DNA of 64,000 bases from Sedimentisphaera salicampi (GTDB lineage Bacteria > Planctomycetota > Phycisphaerae > Sedimentisphaerales > Sedimentisphaeraceae): the NCBI RefSeq assembly GCF_002117005.1, contig NZ_CP021023.1, positions 1,736,001 to 1,800,000 on the forward strand. The letters run 5' to 3'. A model generated the notes under the pieces. The model was not told the origin of the DNA, did no database searches, and was given only the letters and a program-made list of their open reading frames with translations. The first letter of the stretch is position 1. Every line of letters begins with the position of its first letter. Positions 37,201 to 46,256 of the stretch are shown here, in pieces. The position numbers and the translations under genes are program-made.

Positions 37201-38616
37201 GTTCCAGTTATATGCTGAAAAACCTGTGAGTACTATAAGCAGCACAATCAAACCAGAGCAAATCCCCAATAGCGAGGCTTTTCTTTTCGTGTATGCGCTG
37301 TTTGCATTTGTTGCTCTTGTAACCAATCCTTTTTCGGGGAAAATTTTGTTGATGAAAAGGTCTTTGAGGAAGTATGATTTATCTCTGCCCCAAACCCTGT
37401 CTTCTTCGAGCTTATCCAGCTCAACATTCAAGAAATTTGCAAGCTCAGTATCAAGGGCAGCACCCTCTCTCATAGAGGAAGTGAAATATATTCCCCGGAA
37501 AAACAGCGGCTTACAAGACCACGTTCTGCTGGTTGAAAAAACTTTGTCTAAATATGATTTAAGCTTGCCGCTGATGGAAGCTAGATGCGATGGGAAAGAA
37601 AAATAGAATTCCGGTTTTCTTGAAGCAGTAAAACTGTCCTGAGCTAAATCATCTTCTATTAAAGCAAATTTCCTTCGATTAAGCCAGCTTCTGATGCTCT
37701 GGAAATAATCATCAACAGACTGAGAATTATACTGCTCATCAAGCGGCTCGGGATTAGACCAGCCAAAAATCTGATTCTGCTCTGTATGAGAATTCAGATC
37801 GTCGAAGAAATCTCTGAATCCCTGTATCAAATCGCATTTACTGATAACTACATAAACAGGGAATCTCACATCGAGCGTTCTCTGTATAACATCAAACTGC
37901 ATTGCTATTTTTGATGCCTTCTGCTCCACCTCTTCGAGACTGTCTTTAATAAGTGTGTCGGCAGGGATAACAAGGAGTACCCCGTTGATCGGGCAGTTAG
38001 GGCGATTTTTTCTAAGCAGATGAAGAAATTCCTTCCATTCCTCAGTTCCGCCTGTTTCTACATCATCAAAAACCATTCGCCCGGCGGTATCAAGAATAAC
38101 AGAATCATCTGAAAACCACCAGTTCATATTAACAGTCCCTCCTGTACCCTGCAGCAGATCCTGCAGTCCGGGCGGGAAGTTTATATTAGAATGCCTGATA
38201 GCTTCAGTCTTACCTGAACCGGGCTCACCAATCACAAGATACCATGGCAGCTCATAAACATTTTTCCCTGCAACTTTGTATGTCTCCATCCCCTCCTTGA
38301 ATTTATTGCGGAGATATTCGAGTCTGGCTGTTTCATCCGGGTCGTTTATATTTTTCGGTGCGCTGCTCTTAAGAATGCCTTTTTCCATCGGAGCAGCTTT
38401 ACTTTTCTGAATTTTCTTGAGGATCAGTTTATATAAAACAAACAGAATAATAATCAGCAAAAGCCCGCCTGCTATTACCCAGATCATCGGACCTTTGAGA
38501 AAATTACCAAACCTGTTGAGGTAATAAATAATACCACCCACAACGCCCCCGCCGCACATAAGGAAAAGTGCTTTCGAGCTCATTGGGAGAGTATTAAAAT
38601 CGCTTAACTTAAACAT
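34282..38616 (-). CDS. tssM: T6SS inner-membrane core protein TssM (IcmF family)
   Basis: 1444 aa. Two N-terminal membrane helices (~15-33, 45-63) flank a short loop. The cytoplasmic NTPase domain has Walker A GEPGSGKT (130-137), a WWFSDDSVILDTAGR Walker B segment and a SKCDL motif. A third membrane helix lies at ~449-470 (SLLGICSGLIVLLIVL), followed by a long periplasmic part ending in an IcmF-type beta domain (WGGLKLW, near 1395). TssM with TssL and the outer-membrane lipoprotein forms the membrane complex through which the Hcp tube is fired. It is longer than the usual ~1150-1250 residues; the extra length lies in the Lys/Glu-rich periplasmic helical region. Confidence 0.95.
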   Translation of the reverse strand: MFKLSDFNTLPMSSKALFLMCGGGVVGGIIYYLNRFGNFLKGPMIWVIAGGLLLIIILFVLYKLILKKIQKSKAAPMEKGILKSSAPKNINDPDETARLEYLRNKFKEGMETYKVAGKNVYELPWYLVIGEPGSGKTEAIRHSNINFPPGLQDLLQGTGGTVNMNWWFSDDSVILDTAGRMVFDDVETGGTEEWKEFLHLLRKNRPNCPINGVLLVIPADTLIKDSLEEVEQKASKIAMQFDVIQRTLDVRFPVYVVISKCDLIQGFRDFFDDLNSHTEQNQIFGWSNPEPLDEQYNSQSVDDYFQSIRSWLNRRKFALIEDDLAQDSFTASRKPEFYFSFPSHLASISGKLKSYLDKVFSTSRTWSCKPLFFRGIYFTSSMREGAALDTELANFLNVELDKLEEDRVWGRDKSYFLKDLFINKIFPEKGLVTRATNANSAYTKRKASLLGICSGLIVLLIVLTGFSAYNWNKTVGGIKEYFSAKSWDIGNLKSISVVNDSGDFLGNKKMLFDSTGKELPRNEFYFDLSEKLKNFRQEGVPLMFKPAQLFSPGFVDQTVQAYGRLYKANVLWPIIKNALVELEEFEWGSYEDKNEAYINAVVALRQLIAARLGVDLESSLELKNQAKSYLEWPAEIVLNSESGSSNQAFKNLNRVYKDWFSKEADDAKFDLTEMLSSKTEGDKSAGKNQLAAFDDKIEKVIAEFAESWEKPNKNQKIKRFRVFISDLSSYKDYYNELFAEYPSDDVLPEEIKSSAVIEDAKKSVEKRIKELNSSYETIQESEFIESESLTDQWDDISEDYKKNVSDFIDFMKRDLQNYLKPGLVDSLKEKAGSEKQNEILNNAADSVSGLSEGSSEHPFKKAFASFVNKKLEDVKSSVKSFTGGDDYKKKVQDYHSFVLGKGERTLESCRNYASAIEGLLNKDFDKLSIFNFKDNWEDLAETVEDVQNNRAALADGKEFSAENFVSKFKMAELISKTVKKLPAEDSGLKELINENYSTNSNPDNFSTQFVFERGFSPPIAGKLKSGFEDLQKSFESDFSDSEYIKDEGKFTNYVNQEYEEYFKNYRDYWLYEYPQKFLDQYAASSKSWEEKYLKIKRANYLEKIELLLNDVDDAVGYYPYELTGSRIKDFQEDKDRVKLNSFTDDFDDVFGSWEALGKDVFEARRGILEGNLEDYFYSNSNEHKLLSYCCYKLTLSFIQTLADDYKSKFKSSVEELQEYLHRFPLNLNSDKELTAQGAAGYRENVASISFSNFAESPEFGVGDIDKELKTLFRPENIINPEYIKECDVLSKIIPEEGEEYYYKLAIESLEKQKSILNKFGSVQFNSRSLKTLDADYLFDEPVKYPSHNPSVISVNAYEYKTKRGKTASFSDETMWGGLKLWAGNRFEDNGVFKLPLHCQEEPHTDYHIILRLELFENKDCREEDKIDLPHLSTWQKAGNLGVDR

Positions 38617-38630
38617 TAAATTACCTAAAA

Positions 38631-39329
38631 CTAATCTAAGCTGTAAATATCTTCAGAATTTATTGAATTTATAGTCTCAGCGCTGTCTTCTATATCATTC
38701 GACGCATCGTGATAAAGGCACAGACAGCTCACAAACCAGATTATCAGCAAACTCAGGAAAACTACCCCCAAACCGCCTGCCTTAGGAGCCAACTGTTCTG
38801 TAAAGTCTCTTTTGTCAACATTCTTATAGGCCTCGGGGGTAATCTTTGAGCTTTTATCGACTTTATATTTTTCAAATAACCTCTTGAACATTTGCCTCAT
38901 TATCTGTGAAAGCTCTTCTTCACTGCCGAGATAGGCATTTTTCATCCCCAATCCCAAGCAGGAATAATAAACAGAAAGTCTTTCAGTTGCTTCGGAGCTG
39001 TTGTCTTTTAGCTCCTCTTCTAAAATCACAAAAAACTTCTCTTCGCCGGCATACTCATCAAATTCCGAGGCCATAGGCTTCCATGGCTCGCTCAACTTAA
39101 AGCCAGATTCGTAAACTATATAATCAGCAAAAAATATGAGCGGGAGTTTTACCTTGTTAAACTGAGATTCCAAGGCCTGGCTTTCCTGACTCTGCTCCTG
39201 CATTTGGGAAATCAAATTGTTCAGATCAGTCCTTATTTTGGAGGCATCTAACACATCACCTGAATTAGAAAGTTTTTTCAAGGTGCAGATATAGCTCAAA
39301 AATGGTTCTGTTATTTCAATCAATCCCAT
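38631..39329 (-). CDS. tssL: T6SS inner-membrane protein TssL (DotU family)
   Basis: 232 aa. The N-terminal cytoplasmic hook domain starts with the typical ITEPFLSYICTLKK and contains LPLIFFADYIVYES, FFVILEEEL and YYSCLGLGM. A single membrane helix is at the C-terminus (LGVVFLSLLIIWFVSCLCLY, ~195-215) with a short periplasmic tail. No peptidoglycan-binding OmpA domain is present. It couples TssM to the TssK/baseplate and sits directly between tssK (start of tssL adjacent to the tssK stop) and tssM (14 bp). Confidence 0.92.
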   Translation of the reverse strand: MGLIEITEPFLSYICTLKKLSNSGDVLDASKIRTDLNNLISQMQEQSQESQALESQFNKVKLPLIFFADYIVYESGFKLSEPWKPMASEFDEYAGEEKFFVILEEELKDNSSEATERLSVYYSCLGLGMKNAYLGSEEELSQIMRQMFKRLFEKYKVDKSSKITPEAYKNVDKRDFTEQLAPKAGGLGVVFLSLLIIWFVSCLCLYHDASNDIEDSAETINSINSEDIYSLD

Positions 39330-40691
39330 TTACACCTCCATTGCAAATAATAAAATTTCGAAATCGCTGTTGGGCAAATCAGGCCAGTGCAGAGCAAGCT
39401 CCTTATCCTGCACAAACTTATTCCAAACCATTCTGCTCTCTTCGATATTCAAACTGAAATAAGAGCATCCGCTGGGAGTGGGCAGTTCGGGCGGCGGAGT
39501 AGGCTCAGGGTCGAGCTGGATTCCGTATATTGGTCTGTGCACTATGCTTTTCGGCATAAGCTTAAAGCTGTCTCGATTGGCCACTGTTGATAAAACGTCT
39601 TTGTGATTTTTCCTTGAAATTATCGCAAGATAATACTCACTGCATGAAGAGACCACTTCTTCGGGGACACTGAGGGCATAAATATTTTCAGCAGTATTCT
39701 TTTCAAATTTGAATCTCTTATAATTGCTTTCAACCCTTCCTTTGATCAATGAACGAAGATATGTTGAAAGCTCGGTAAATGCATAGCCCAGATTCTCGTG
39801 GTCGTATTCCGGAAGTTTTTTCAAATCACTCTCAAGAAAGAACACAGAAAGTTCATAAACCAGTTCTTTGAAAGACAGGAATGCCTCATAAGGGTGCATC
39901 TTGGGCAGGGCAGGGAGCAAAGACTCAAATCTTCCTGCATATCTGCTCAAAGTTCTCAATTTCAACACATCAACTAACTGACTGCCCCTGAGATTATTCA
40001 ATGGCTGATTAGAACGCTGGAAAAGATTCCAGAAATCGTTTCTGCTCGCAATCACCTGATTCATCAAATCCCTGACCTCTTTGAGCAGAGCTGGAGAACC
40101 AGACAAACTCCTGCATGGCGGAACAAATCTCACCTGCCTTACAGGCAACCCCGAATCATCTCCCGTTGACCTTCCAATCTTCAAAAGCGGCAAAAGCTCT
40201 AAATCCCCGGTATCATCAAAATTAGTAACAAGACGGGCATTCAGTTTGAGCAGCTCTATATCCTGCGGATTTTCTCCGGTACTTTCGTCATAAACGGTTT
40301 CATATTCAGTGCAAAAATGCTTTTTAACGCTCGCTGCAGCCCCTTGCACCACATTTGATCTGTCAGAATACCTTAGAGGCAGGGCAAGGCTTACGGTAAC
40401 AGCTTCTGTTGACTGAGCGAAAATTTCCTGAATATTCAGCGAGGGCAGAACAGCGTTCCCAGGATAGTCTACTAATATGCCGCTGGGCATCACGGCTTTG
40501 AGTTTATCAAAACAAACAATAAAGTTTTTCAGCCTGTCATCAGAGCAGGTAAATTCAATCACACCCTTGGGATAGAAGCTGCTGCTGCAGATAGTCTGAA
40601 ATCTTCCATCTATGCTTCGCTGCATATACTGCATATGATGAGGCTGCATAAACAGCCCTTCTGTCCAAGATATGTGTCCGTGTTCACTCAT
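39330..40691 (-). CDS. tssK: T6SS baseplate connector TssK
   Basis: 453 aa. The N-terminal signature ISWTEGLFMQPHHMQ is diagnostic, and the RSIDGRFQTI, LPLLKIGRS and YAVSVP-like blocks fit the family, as does the normal length (~445). TssK trimers link the baseplate wedge (TssEFG) to the TssL/TssM membrane complex. The stop is directly followed by the tssL start, and the start overlaps the upstream gene by 1 base. Confidence 0.95.
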   Translation of the reverse strand: MSEHGHISWTEGLFMQPHHMQYMQRSIDGRFQTICSSSFYPKGVIEFTCSDDRLKNFIVCFDKLKAVMPSGILVDYPGNAVLPSLNIQEIFAQSTEAVTVSLALPLRYSDRSNVVQGAAASVKKHFCTEYETVYDESTGENPQDIELLKLNARLVTNFDDTGDLELLPLLKIGRSTGDDSGLPVRQVRFVPPCRSLSGSPALLKEVRDLMNQVIASRNDFWNLFQRSNQPLNNLRGSQLVDVLKLRTLSRYAGRFESLLPALPKMHPYEAFLSFKELVYELSVFFLESDLKKLPEYDHENLGYAFTELSTYLRSLIKGRVESNYKRFKFEKNTAENIYALSVPEEVVSSCSEYYLAIISRKNHKDVLSTVANRDSFKLMPKSIVHRPIYGIQLDPEPTPPPELPTPSGCSYFSLNIEESRMVWNKFVQDKELALHWPDLPNSDFEILLFAMEV

Positions 40692-41608
40692 CAGCTGCTC
40701 TCTACCAATTTATTAACAAGAGACTCCAATTCCTCGCCCTGTATTCTGCGAATTTCATCACGCAGATAATCCGTGGAAAACTGCTCTCTGTAACGATCTT
40801 TATAAAGCTGCCAGCACCTTACCTCTTTACTCTTCCAAAAGTTAGAGCCTTCGAATTGGATATCTTTTTCTATGTTGTAAGGGGCAAGCCGAGGCACAAT
40901 CCTCTCAGTAAACTTCTCGCCAACTTTATCAGAAAGCCTCAGAACCGAATAAACAAGCATCTTAAATCGCTTCAGCTCCTTGTCTTCTTTGGTATTTTTA
41001 TAGCCGGCCGCCTGCTCGGCTGATTCTTTGAGCCTTTCTTCAAGACCCTTGGATAATCTCCAAGACACCTTGATGTCATACATCTTCAGTATTTTCCCGA
41101 TCACAGAGATGAGGCTGAAAATAAATTCTGACATAAGCGGGAATAGGCTTTCATCTTTATCTTTAGAAGACAGGGCTTCTTTAGGCTCCTCTGATTTGTC
41201 GCTGTTTGCCAACAAAGAACCAAAATCAGAATCTTTAAATCTGCTGATTATTTGCTGTTTTTCTGATTCGTTAGAATTGATGTAAATTGAATACAGTTTG
41301 CTGTAGAGCTGATCTATATTATCAGCAGAGAAGCTATCAGTACCGGAAGATTCTGAACAATCCGCGTCTCCAGTGCTCAGATTACAATAGGATAAATCCG
41401 ATAAGACAGGAAACTCCTGATTCAGCGCTTCAAAGTAAGCTTCTCTTTCCTCAGGATTCAATTTCTGCATCGTGCTTTTTATCACTCCTTTTATTTCATA
41501 CTTAAGGCTTTCGGTGTTCTCACCTGAGAAATTAGCCAGAATAGATTTTATCCGGTACACAGATTCGGCCTGAACTCCCTGATGTTTATTTTCTTTTAGT
41601 AAAGGCAC
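40691..41608 (-). CDS. TagH C-terminal-like T6SS protein lacking an FHA domain
   Basis: 305 aa, cytoplasmic, Glu/Lys rich. The C-terminal half (LMSEFIFSLISVIGKIL..., then CWQLYKDRYREQFSTDYLRDE near the end) resembles the C-terminal domain of TagH/ImpI proteins, whose hallmark is a W-LY-x-R-Y/F stretch before a helical tail. The N-terminal FHA phosphothreonine-binding domain of TagH is missing; instead residues 1-150 are unrecognised helices. The position between tssG and tssK also fits a baseplate accessory. The call is tentative. Confidence 0.45.
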   Translation of the reverse strand: MPLLKENKHQGVQAESVYRIKSILANFSGENTESLKYEIKGVIKSTMQKLNPEEREAYFEALNQEFPVLSDLSYCNLSTGDADCSESSGTDSFSADNIDQLYSKLYSIYINSNESEKQQIISRFKDSDFGSLLANSDKSEEPKEALSSKDKDESLFPLMSEFIFSLISVIGKILKMYDIKVSWRLSKGLEERLKESAEQAAGYKNTKEDKELKRFKMLVYSVLRLSDKVGEKFTERIVPRLAPYNIEKDIQFEGSNFWKSKEVRCWQLYKDRYREQFSTDYLRDEIRRIQGEELESLVNKLVESS

Positions 41609-41609
41609 T

Positions 41610-42611
41610 TCAAACCACCTTTCTTAAAACAATCTGATTATCAGCATTGCTGAGATCACCCTGAGAAAGCAGCCAACTTGTATAGCCGAGCCTTCCAAAA
41701 CAGCCCATCTGAAGCGGCTCTATTTCTTCTCTTTTCAGTATCAGGCGTAAATCAATTTGGAATTCGTCTCCGCAGTAGTTTTTGATTAGATCTAATAACG
41801 TCTGATGCAAACGACCTGCCGGAAGGAAGCTTTCATAGCTATCCAAGCCCAAAGGCCCAAGAGCCATCTCAATACCATTTTGACAGTTCCAAACCTGCCT
41901 GCCCACAATTGAACTGCTCCCAAGAACCGATGAAGCTCCACTTCCCATAATGAATTTTTCCGAATCGCTGATCTCAAACCAGTCCCCTTTGAATTCTACC
42001 ACTCTTACAGGACACCTGAAATATTCTTCAACAGCAGATTTCAGCCCCTCCGAATTCTTTACTTGGCAAGAAAAACTGGCAGCGAAATAACCTTTGAAAT
42101 TATCTTTAACTTCGTCTCTGTTTTTTAAAGAACTTCCCCCGAAACCTGCAATCGAAGAAATGTAATAATCAAAGCTCCTATCGCTCAAACCATATGAAAC
42201 TGCCGGTAACGGCAATGTCCATGCACGATAAAACAAGGCTGTCATTCTGTTGTTAAAAAGATTCAGGAAGGCCTCAAATCCCCTCTCGCCCCGTCTGTTT
42301 AAATCGAGAACCTTCTCAGTTATGTGAAAAGGCATAGGGCCGTTAGGACCTAAAAGCCCCATAAAATTAACTCTCAGTTCCGGTATTAAGCCGTTTTCCT
42401 GTTTTATGCTGTCTAAATTAGAAGGAGCAAAGCCTAAAGATATCTTCTGACCAAAACGACACACATCTTCTTTCGGCTGGGTTGACGAGCCCACAGAATA
42501 TGCGCTGCCGGCCTCAAGACTTCTAACAATCTGACAGAAATCGTAATTGTATGGCTGCTTACGCCATTCAGGCCTTATATAACTTTTCTCTGTCCGCTCA
42601 CGACCGCACAT
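41610..42611 (-). CDS. tssG: T6SS baseplate protein TssG
   Basis: 333 aa. Family motifs are YDFCQIVRSLEA near the N-terminus, MGLLGPNGPMPFHITE, FLNLFNNRMTALFYRAW and the C-terminal LGYTSWLL. TssG bridges TssF and TssE in the baseplate wedge. The start lies inside the 3' end of tssF (37-bp overlap), implying translational coupling. Confidence 0.95.
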   Translation of the reverse strand: MCGRERTEKSYIRPEWRKQPYNYDFCQIVRSLEAGSAYSVGSSTQPKEDVCRFGQKISLGFAPSNLDSIKQENGLIPELRVNFMGLLGPNGPMPFHITEKVLDLNRRGERGFEAFLNLFNNRMTALFYRAWTLPLPAVSYGLSDRSFDYYISSIAGFGGSSLKNRDEVKDNFKGYFAASFSCQVKNSEGLKSAVEEYFRCPVRVVEFKGDWFEISDSEKFIMGSGASSVLGSSSIVGRQVWNCQNGIEMALGPLGLDSYESFLPAGRLHQTLLDLIKNYCGDEFQIDLRLILKREEIEPLQMGCFGRLGYTSWLLSQGDLSNADNQIVLRKVV

Positions 42612-44455
42612 TTCACTCTCTCATCGTTCTTTTTATTAACTAAAGCGGTTTCAATAAAGGAATTCAGCGAAACGTATCTTGCCATAAAATTGGCCAGAAC
42701 CAACCCAAGCAGGAAAAATCCTGAACCTTTATAACACTCCGGCAGAAAGACTATTTCAACTTCAATGCCTCTAAGAAAGACTGGTCTGTTTTCTACAATA
42801 AAACGTCTTACAATTGATTTGATTCTAATATCTTCAAGCCCTTCAACGTGCTTATCAAGCTTTTTGCCGCAGAGGGAATTGTAAAGCCCCAGAAGCTCTC
42901 TGAGCGACTTTGAGGCCTCTCCTCCTGAAGTATCATTAAAACTGAGATAATTGGTTGTTAGAAAATTAACCGCTAACCAGGAAACATCTCCGGCAGCATT
43001 GAATTCACAGGGCATGGAAACTCTTGATGCGCATTTTATTTTAGTGGCAGGGCAAACCTCGAGGGTGGAAAATTCTATCCCTGCTCCTGAGGAATTCAGG
43101 AAGAAAGGCAAATCTCTGTTGCTGCATAATGCCTTTGCGCCAAGCTGGGTCATCTCTTCATCCCACGGCAGATTGGCAGAATCCACGAGATGAATATAAA
43201 CCTCACTGCCTTTATAACCCGGGTTTTTGGTAACCCCCTTGCGTTTTAATGGGAATTTCTCCTTACTTCTCAGGCTGCTGTAATACCTTACAAAATCTGT
43301 TTGCTCTGATTCTGCTGCACCATAGCTGTAAGGCAGGAATTCTATTGGCTCAGACGAACCTTTTTTGTAGCCTTTTATTTCAAGTAAATCATAAATCTCA
43401 AAATCTCGAGGCCTCATTCTTTCCGGAAGAATATGAATGTAAGGCTTTCTAAAGCCGACGTTAATCCTGTCTGCTTTCTTAGGGAAAAGATTTACCGCAG
43501 GGGCGCAGTAAAGCTTGAAATTGCTCGAACTCACTGAGTTTTCTTTCAAATAATTTCTGCTGCCAAACAGAAAAACCATTTCAAGCTCTTTGCCCTTAAC
43601 GAGGCTGAAAGCTTCGGAGAGGCCGAATACCTCTATAAACATAAATTTCTCTAACAGAGTGAAATATTCCTGAAGGAGCCTGTAGCCGCTGAAAACCCTC
43701 TTGTCATAAGGGAAAAGTTTGTTTTCATCATCAAAACCGCTTGGTCTCAGACATTTGCAGGGCAAATAGATGCCGGATTTTTCACCTTTATTTCTTACTA
43801 CAACACCGTTACTGTCGGTCAGGAACATTTCCATTAATTTCATTGAAACGCTTAAGTTACCGCCAAGGTAAAACTTAAGACTTTCAAGCGGAAGGGTTTC
43901 AAATCCAACATCTATACCCATCTGTAATGTAACTTTGGCAGCGGAACCAAGATTCTTTTTAATTGCAGAATCCGGCAGATTCAAACTGTCAATCTCTCTG
44001 ACAACATAATCAACTTCTGCAACATTAAACGGCCACAACACCGTATCTTCTGTTGTCCTAAATTCGCAGCGGTTGCTGCTGGCCTTTGTGTAATCAGTAA
44101 GCAGGCTTGTATTTTTTGGAATTCTAAAACCAGCATCCAAACCATCGCTTGAATAATCAGGGGTAAACTCAGCCACAGTCGATGCAGGTACAGGCTTAAT
44201 AATAAATGGGTTTACCGTTTGCAGGATCGACTGGGCAAACACATCGAAATTTTTATTCATCCTGTGCTGAACTCTCGCAGAAAGAAAGGCAAATCCTTCA
44301 AGGAGCCTCTCTACAAACGGATCACTGCACAAACCGTCTTCTTCTATAGTACCCAGCTTCTGAGCTAACGAGGGGTATTCCTTTGAAAAACGGCTGCCGT
44401 CTTTTCGAATATAGTTGAGTTCTTCTTCGTATGTTTCTAAGAAACTTTTATTCAA
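42575..44455 (-). CDS. tssF: T6SS baseplate protein TssF
   Basis: 626 aa, normal for the family. N-terminal YEEELNYIRKDGSRFSKEYPSLAQKLG and PFVERLLEGFAFLSARVQHRM are textbook TssF. RPRDFEIYDL, FDVLEIxGY-like and CTNRDLP-type (CSNRDLPFFL) blocks follow. It has 4-bp overlap with tssE upstream and 37 bp with tssG downstream. Confidence 0.96.
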   Translation of the reverse strand: MNKSFLETYEEELNYIRKDGSRFSKEYPSLAQKLGTIEEDGLCSDPFVERLLEGFAFLSARVQHRMNKNFDVFAQSILQTVNPFIIKPVPASTVAEFTPDYSSDGLDAGFRIPKNTSLLTDYTKASSNRCEFRTTEDTVLWPFNVAEVDYVVREIDSLNLPDSAIKKNLGSAAKVTLQMGIDVGFETLPLESLKFYLGGNLSVSMKLMEMFLTDSNGVVVRNKGEKSGIYLPCKCLRPSGFDDENKLFPYDKRVFSGYRLLQEYFTLLEKFMFIEVFGLSEAFSLVKGKELEMVFLFGSRNYLKENSVSSSNFKLYCAPAVNLFPKKADRINVGFRKPYIHILPERMRPRDFEIYDLLEIKGYKKGSSEPIEFLPYSYGAAESEQTDFVRYYSSLRSKEKFPLKRKGVTKNPGYKGSEVYIHLVDSANLPWDEEMTQLGAKALCSNRDLPFFLNSSGAGIEFSTLEVCPATKIKCASRVSMPCEFNAAGDVSWLAVNFLTTNYLSFNDTSGGEASKSLRELLGLYNSLCGKKLDKHVEGLEDIRIKSIVRRFIVENRPVFLRGIEVEIVFLPECYKGSGFFLLGLVLANFMARYVSLNSFIETALVNKKNDERVKCAVVSGQRKVI

Positions 44456-44913
44456 GACATACCTTTCTGCACCTGATATTTCCCTGTCTCAAGCTCCACT
44501 CTGGCCTTCAGATTTACAAATTCATATCCATCAGGCATTTTGAGCTTTGCTGATATTTCCAGAAGCACTTCTCTAAGACTGTCCGGCTCATCAAATTTAA
44601 CGGGCTTAACCTCTACACTTCCCGGGACTAATCTGGGCTCAAAATCAATCAAAGCCTGCCTTACACTTTCCAGAACATAACCGGTACTCTCACGTGAATT
44701 GATTAACCCTACACAGGAATCGATTCCATAATTCAGAACCGACTTTTTGATCGCGCCCTTCATATCATCGGAGCGGCAGCAAGAATTAAGCAGGTCCTGT
44801 ATGTCGCTGATTACACACCTTCTGTAACTGCTCAAGGTCAGATCTCTTTCCTGTGCGCACAGACGCCATAACATACAGGGAAGCACGCTGATTTTCTCGT
44901 TTTGATTAACCAT
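44452..44913 (-). CDS. tssE: T6SS baseplate protein TssE (gp25-like)
   Basis: 153 aa. Contains the gpW/gp25 pattern SYRRCVISDIQDLLNSC, VLNYGI, VRQALIDFEPRLVPGSVEV and a terminal beta strand pair. TssE nucleates sheath assembly in the baseplate. The gene overlaps tssF by 4 bp and starts 4 bp after tagJ. Confidence 0.92.
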   Translation of the reverse strand: MVNQNEKISVLPCMLWRLCAQERDLTLSSYRRCVISDIQDLLNSCCRSDDMKGAIKKSVLNYGIDSCVGLINSRESTGYVLESVRQALIDFEPRLVPGSVEVKPVKFDEPDSLREVLLEISAKLKMPDGYEFVNLKARVELETGKYQVQKGMS

Positions 44914-44917
44914 AAAA

Positions 44918-45691
44918 CTAATTAAAAACTATTTCCTCTATATCAAAAAGCGCATACTCATTGCTGTCTGTGCAGAACATCTTCTGCCCTAATCCTTTAT
45001 AGTATGGCTGCAAAATCTCTCTCCACTCTGTTTTTCTGGAAAGAATGAGCTCCGGTGTCTGCGTTTGAACTGTTTGAGGATAACGTGAAGGTATAACACA
45101 AGAGAGCTCGCCGCCGTTTTTAAGCTCGATTTTAGCGTTCAGCCAAACGAGATCTTTAAGCTCAGCGACCTGCTCAACATTGATCACGGCAATCTTATCG
45201 AATTCAACCCAATAATACTTCCCGTGAGCAATGATTTCAAAAACAGGACCGAGCCTTGAATCGCAGTCTGCTATCCAGTCAAAGCTTTCCCCGTTCACTG
45301 TTCCGGAAGCGGGCTGGGCTTTTGAATAAGCGCTGTCTGCCAACAGCTTGAAAGACTCGCCTTCATCACTGACAGCTTCAATCAGCAAACCTATCCAATC
45401 AGAAGGCTCGCCCATAATAAGAGGTTTCTTCCTGCCTTCGAAAATCTCTTTTCTAAGCAGCTCCGAATTTATGCACGCGGAATACTGCCAGTTTAGAGCC
45501 GATTTCGAAGAGTCAATCTCAGATATCAGCTCCATTTGCGATACAGCTTTTTCCCAGTCCTCTAAAAGCATTAACAGCTGGAAAAGCAAAAACCTTAGAG
45601 ACAAATCCGAGGGTTCTTTTCTCAGAGCTTTTTTAACTTCGATTAAAGCAAGCTGAGGCTCGCAATTTTTGAGCAGTGTTTCCGCGTCCAT
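44918..45691 (-). CDS. tagJ: T6SS accessory protein TagJ (ImpE)
   Basis: 257 aa. An N-terminal TPR-like helical region (residues 1-~100, with LLFQLLMLLEDWEKAVSQ) is followed by the ImpE domain (FDWIADCDSRLGPVFE, YYWVEFDKIAVINVE, VIPSRYPQT). TagJ binds the TssB/TssC sheath, and in systems that have it modulates ClpV-dependent disassembly. It lies between hcp and tssE, which is a common tagJ position. Confidence 0.9.
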   Translation of the reverse strand: MDAETLLKNCEPQLALIEVKKALRKEPSDLSLRFLLFQLLMLLEDWEKAVSQMELISEIDSSKSALNWQYSACINSELLRKEIFEGRKKPLIMGEPSDWIGLLIEAVSDEGESFKLLADSAYSKAQPASGTVNGESFDWIADCDSRLGPVFEIIAHGKYYWVEFDKIAVINVEQVAELKDLVWLNAKIELKNGGELSCVIPSRYPQTVQTQTPELILSRKTEWREILQPYYKGLGQKMFCTDSNEYALFDIEEIVFN

Positions 45692-45725
45692 ACTAAAACC
45701 ACTAAATTACCAAAAAGAAATTCTA

Positions 45726-46217
45726 TCAACCGCCAACGTTCTTGGATAAGTCCCAGTAAGACTTGATATCACCCTTAGCTTTCCCAGTGTTATGATCTGT
45801 TTCGGTATAGATCAGCTCAATATTTGCATAATTAAAACTGATCTTCTCAGCGGGTAGAGATTCTTCACTTTTTCTTATTGTCTCAACCTTTGAGATAATC
45901 ACATCTTTGAAAACATACTCCATATACTTCTGCTTCGCTCCTGTCTCTCTGCAGAGATGGAGAACGATTTGCGGGATATGAGTTCCGTTACAGCAATTTA
46001 GAAAAAGCTTAGGTGTAGCCTTATCTATATTCTTAGTAACAACAAAATCCCCGTGGTCGCAGCGGCCGGCGGTTCTCGCTCCGCCTGTACTGGTTGAACC
46101 TGCAGAGGACTGCTCTATTTCATGCTCGAAAGCACTGAGCTCTATCCAATCTGCGTGGTTGTCATCAGTAGATTCCCCCGGAATCCCATCAATTTTTAGA
46201 AAACTGTCGAAAGCCAT
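45726..46217 (-). CDS. hcp: Hcp tube protein (TssD)
   Basis: 163 aa. MAFDSFLKIDGIPGES, WIELSAFEHEIEQ, the loop GGARTAGRCDHGDFVVTK and the C-terminal ISFNYANIELIYTE are characteristic of Hcp1-type hexameric ring proteins. No C-terminal extension is present, so it is a plain structural Hcp. It is preceded by tssC (39-bp gap). Hcp is usually the most abundant product, and the position third after sheath genes fits. Confidence 0.96.
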   Translation of the reverse strand: MAFDSFLKIDGIPGESTDDNHADWIELSAFEHEIEQSSAGSTSTGGARTAGRCDHGDFVVTKNIDKATPKLFLNCCNGTHIPQIVLHLCRETGAKQKYMEYVFKDVIISKVETIRKSEESLPAEKISFNYANIELIYTETDHNTGKAKGDIKSYWDLSKNVGG

Positions 46218-46256
46218 AAATACTCCTTTTAAAATTATTTAATATTTAACTTTAAC

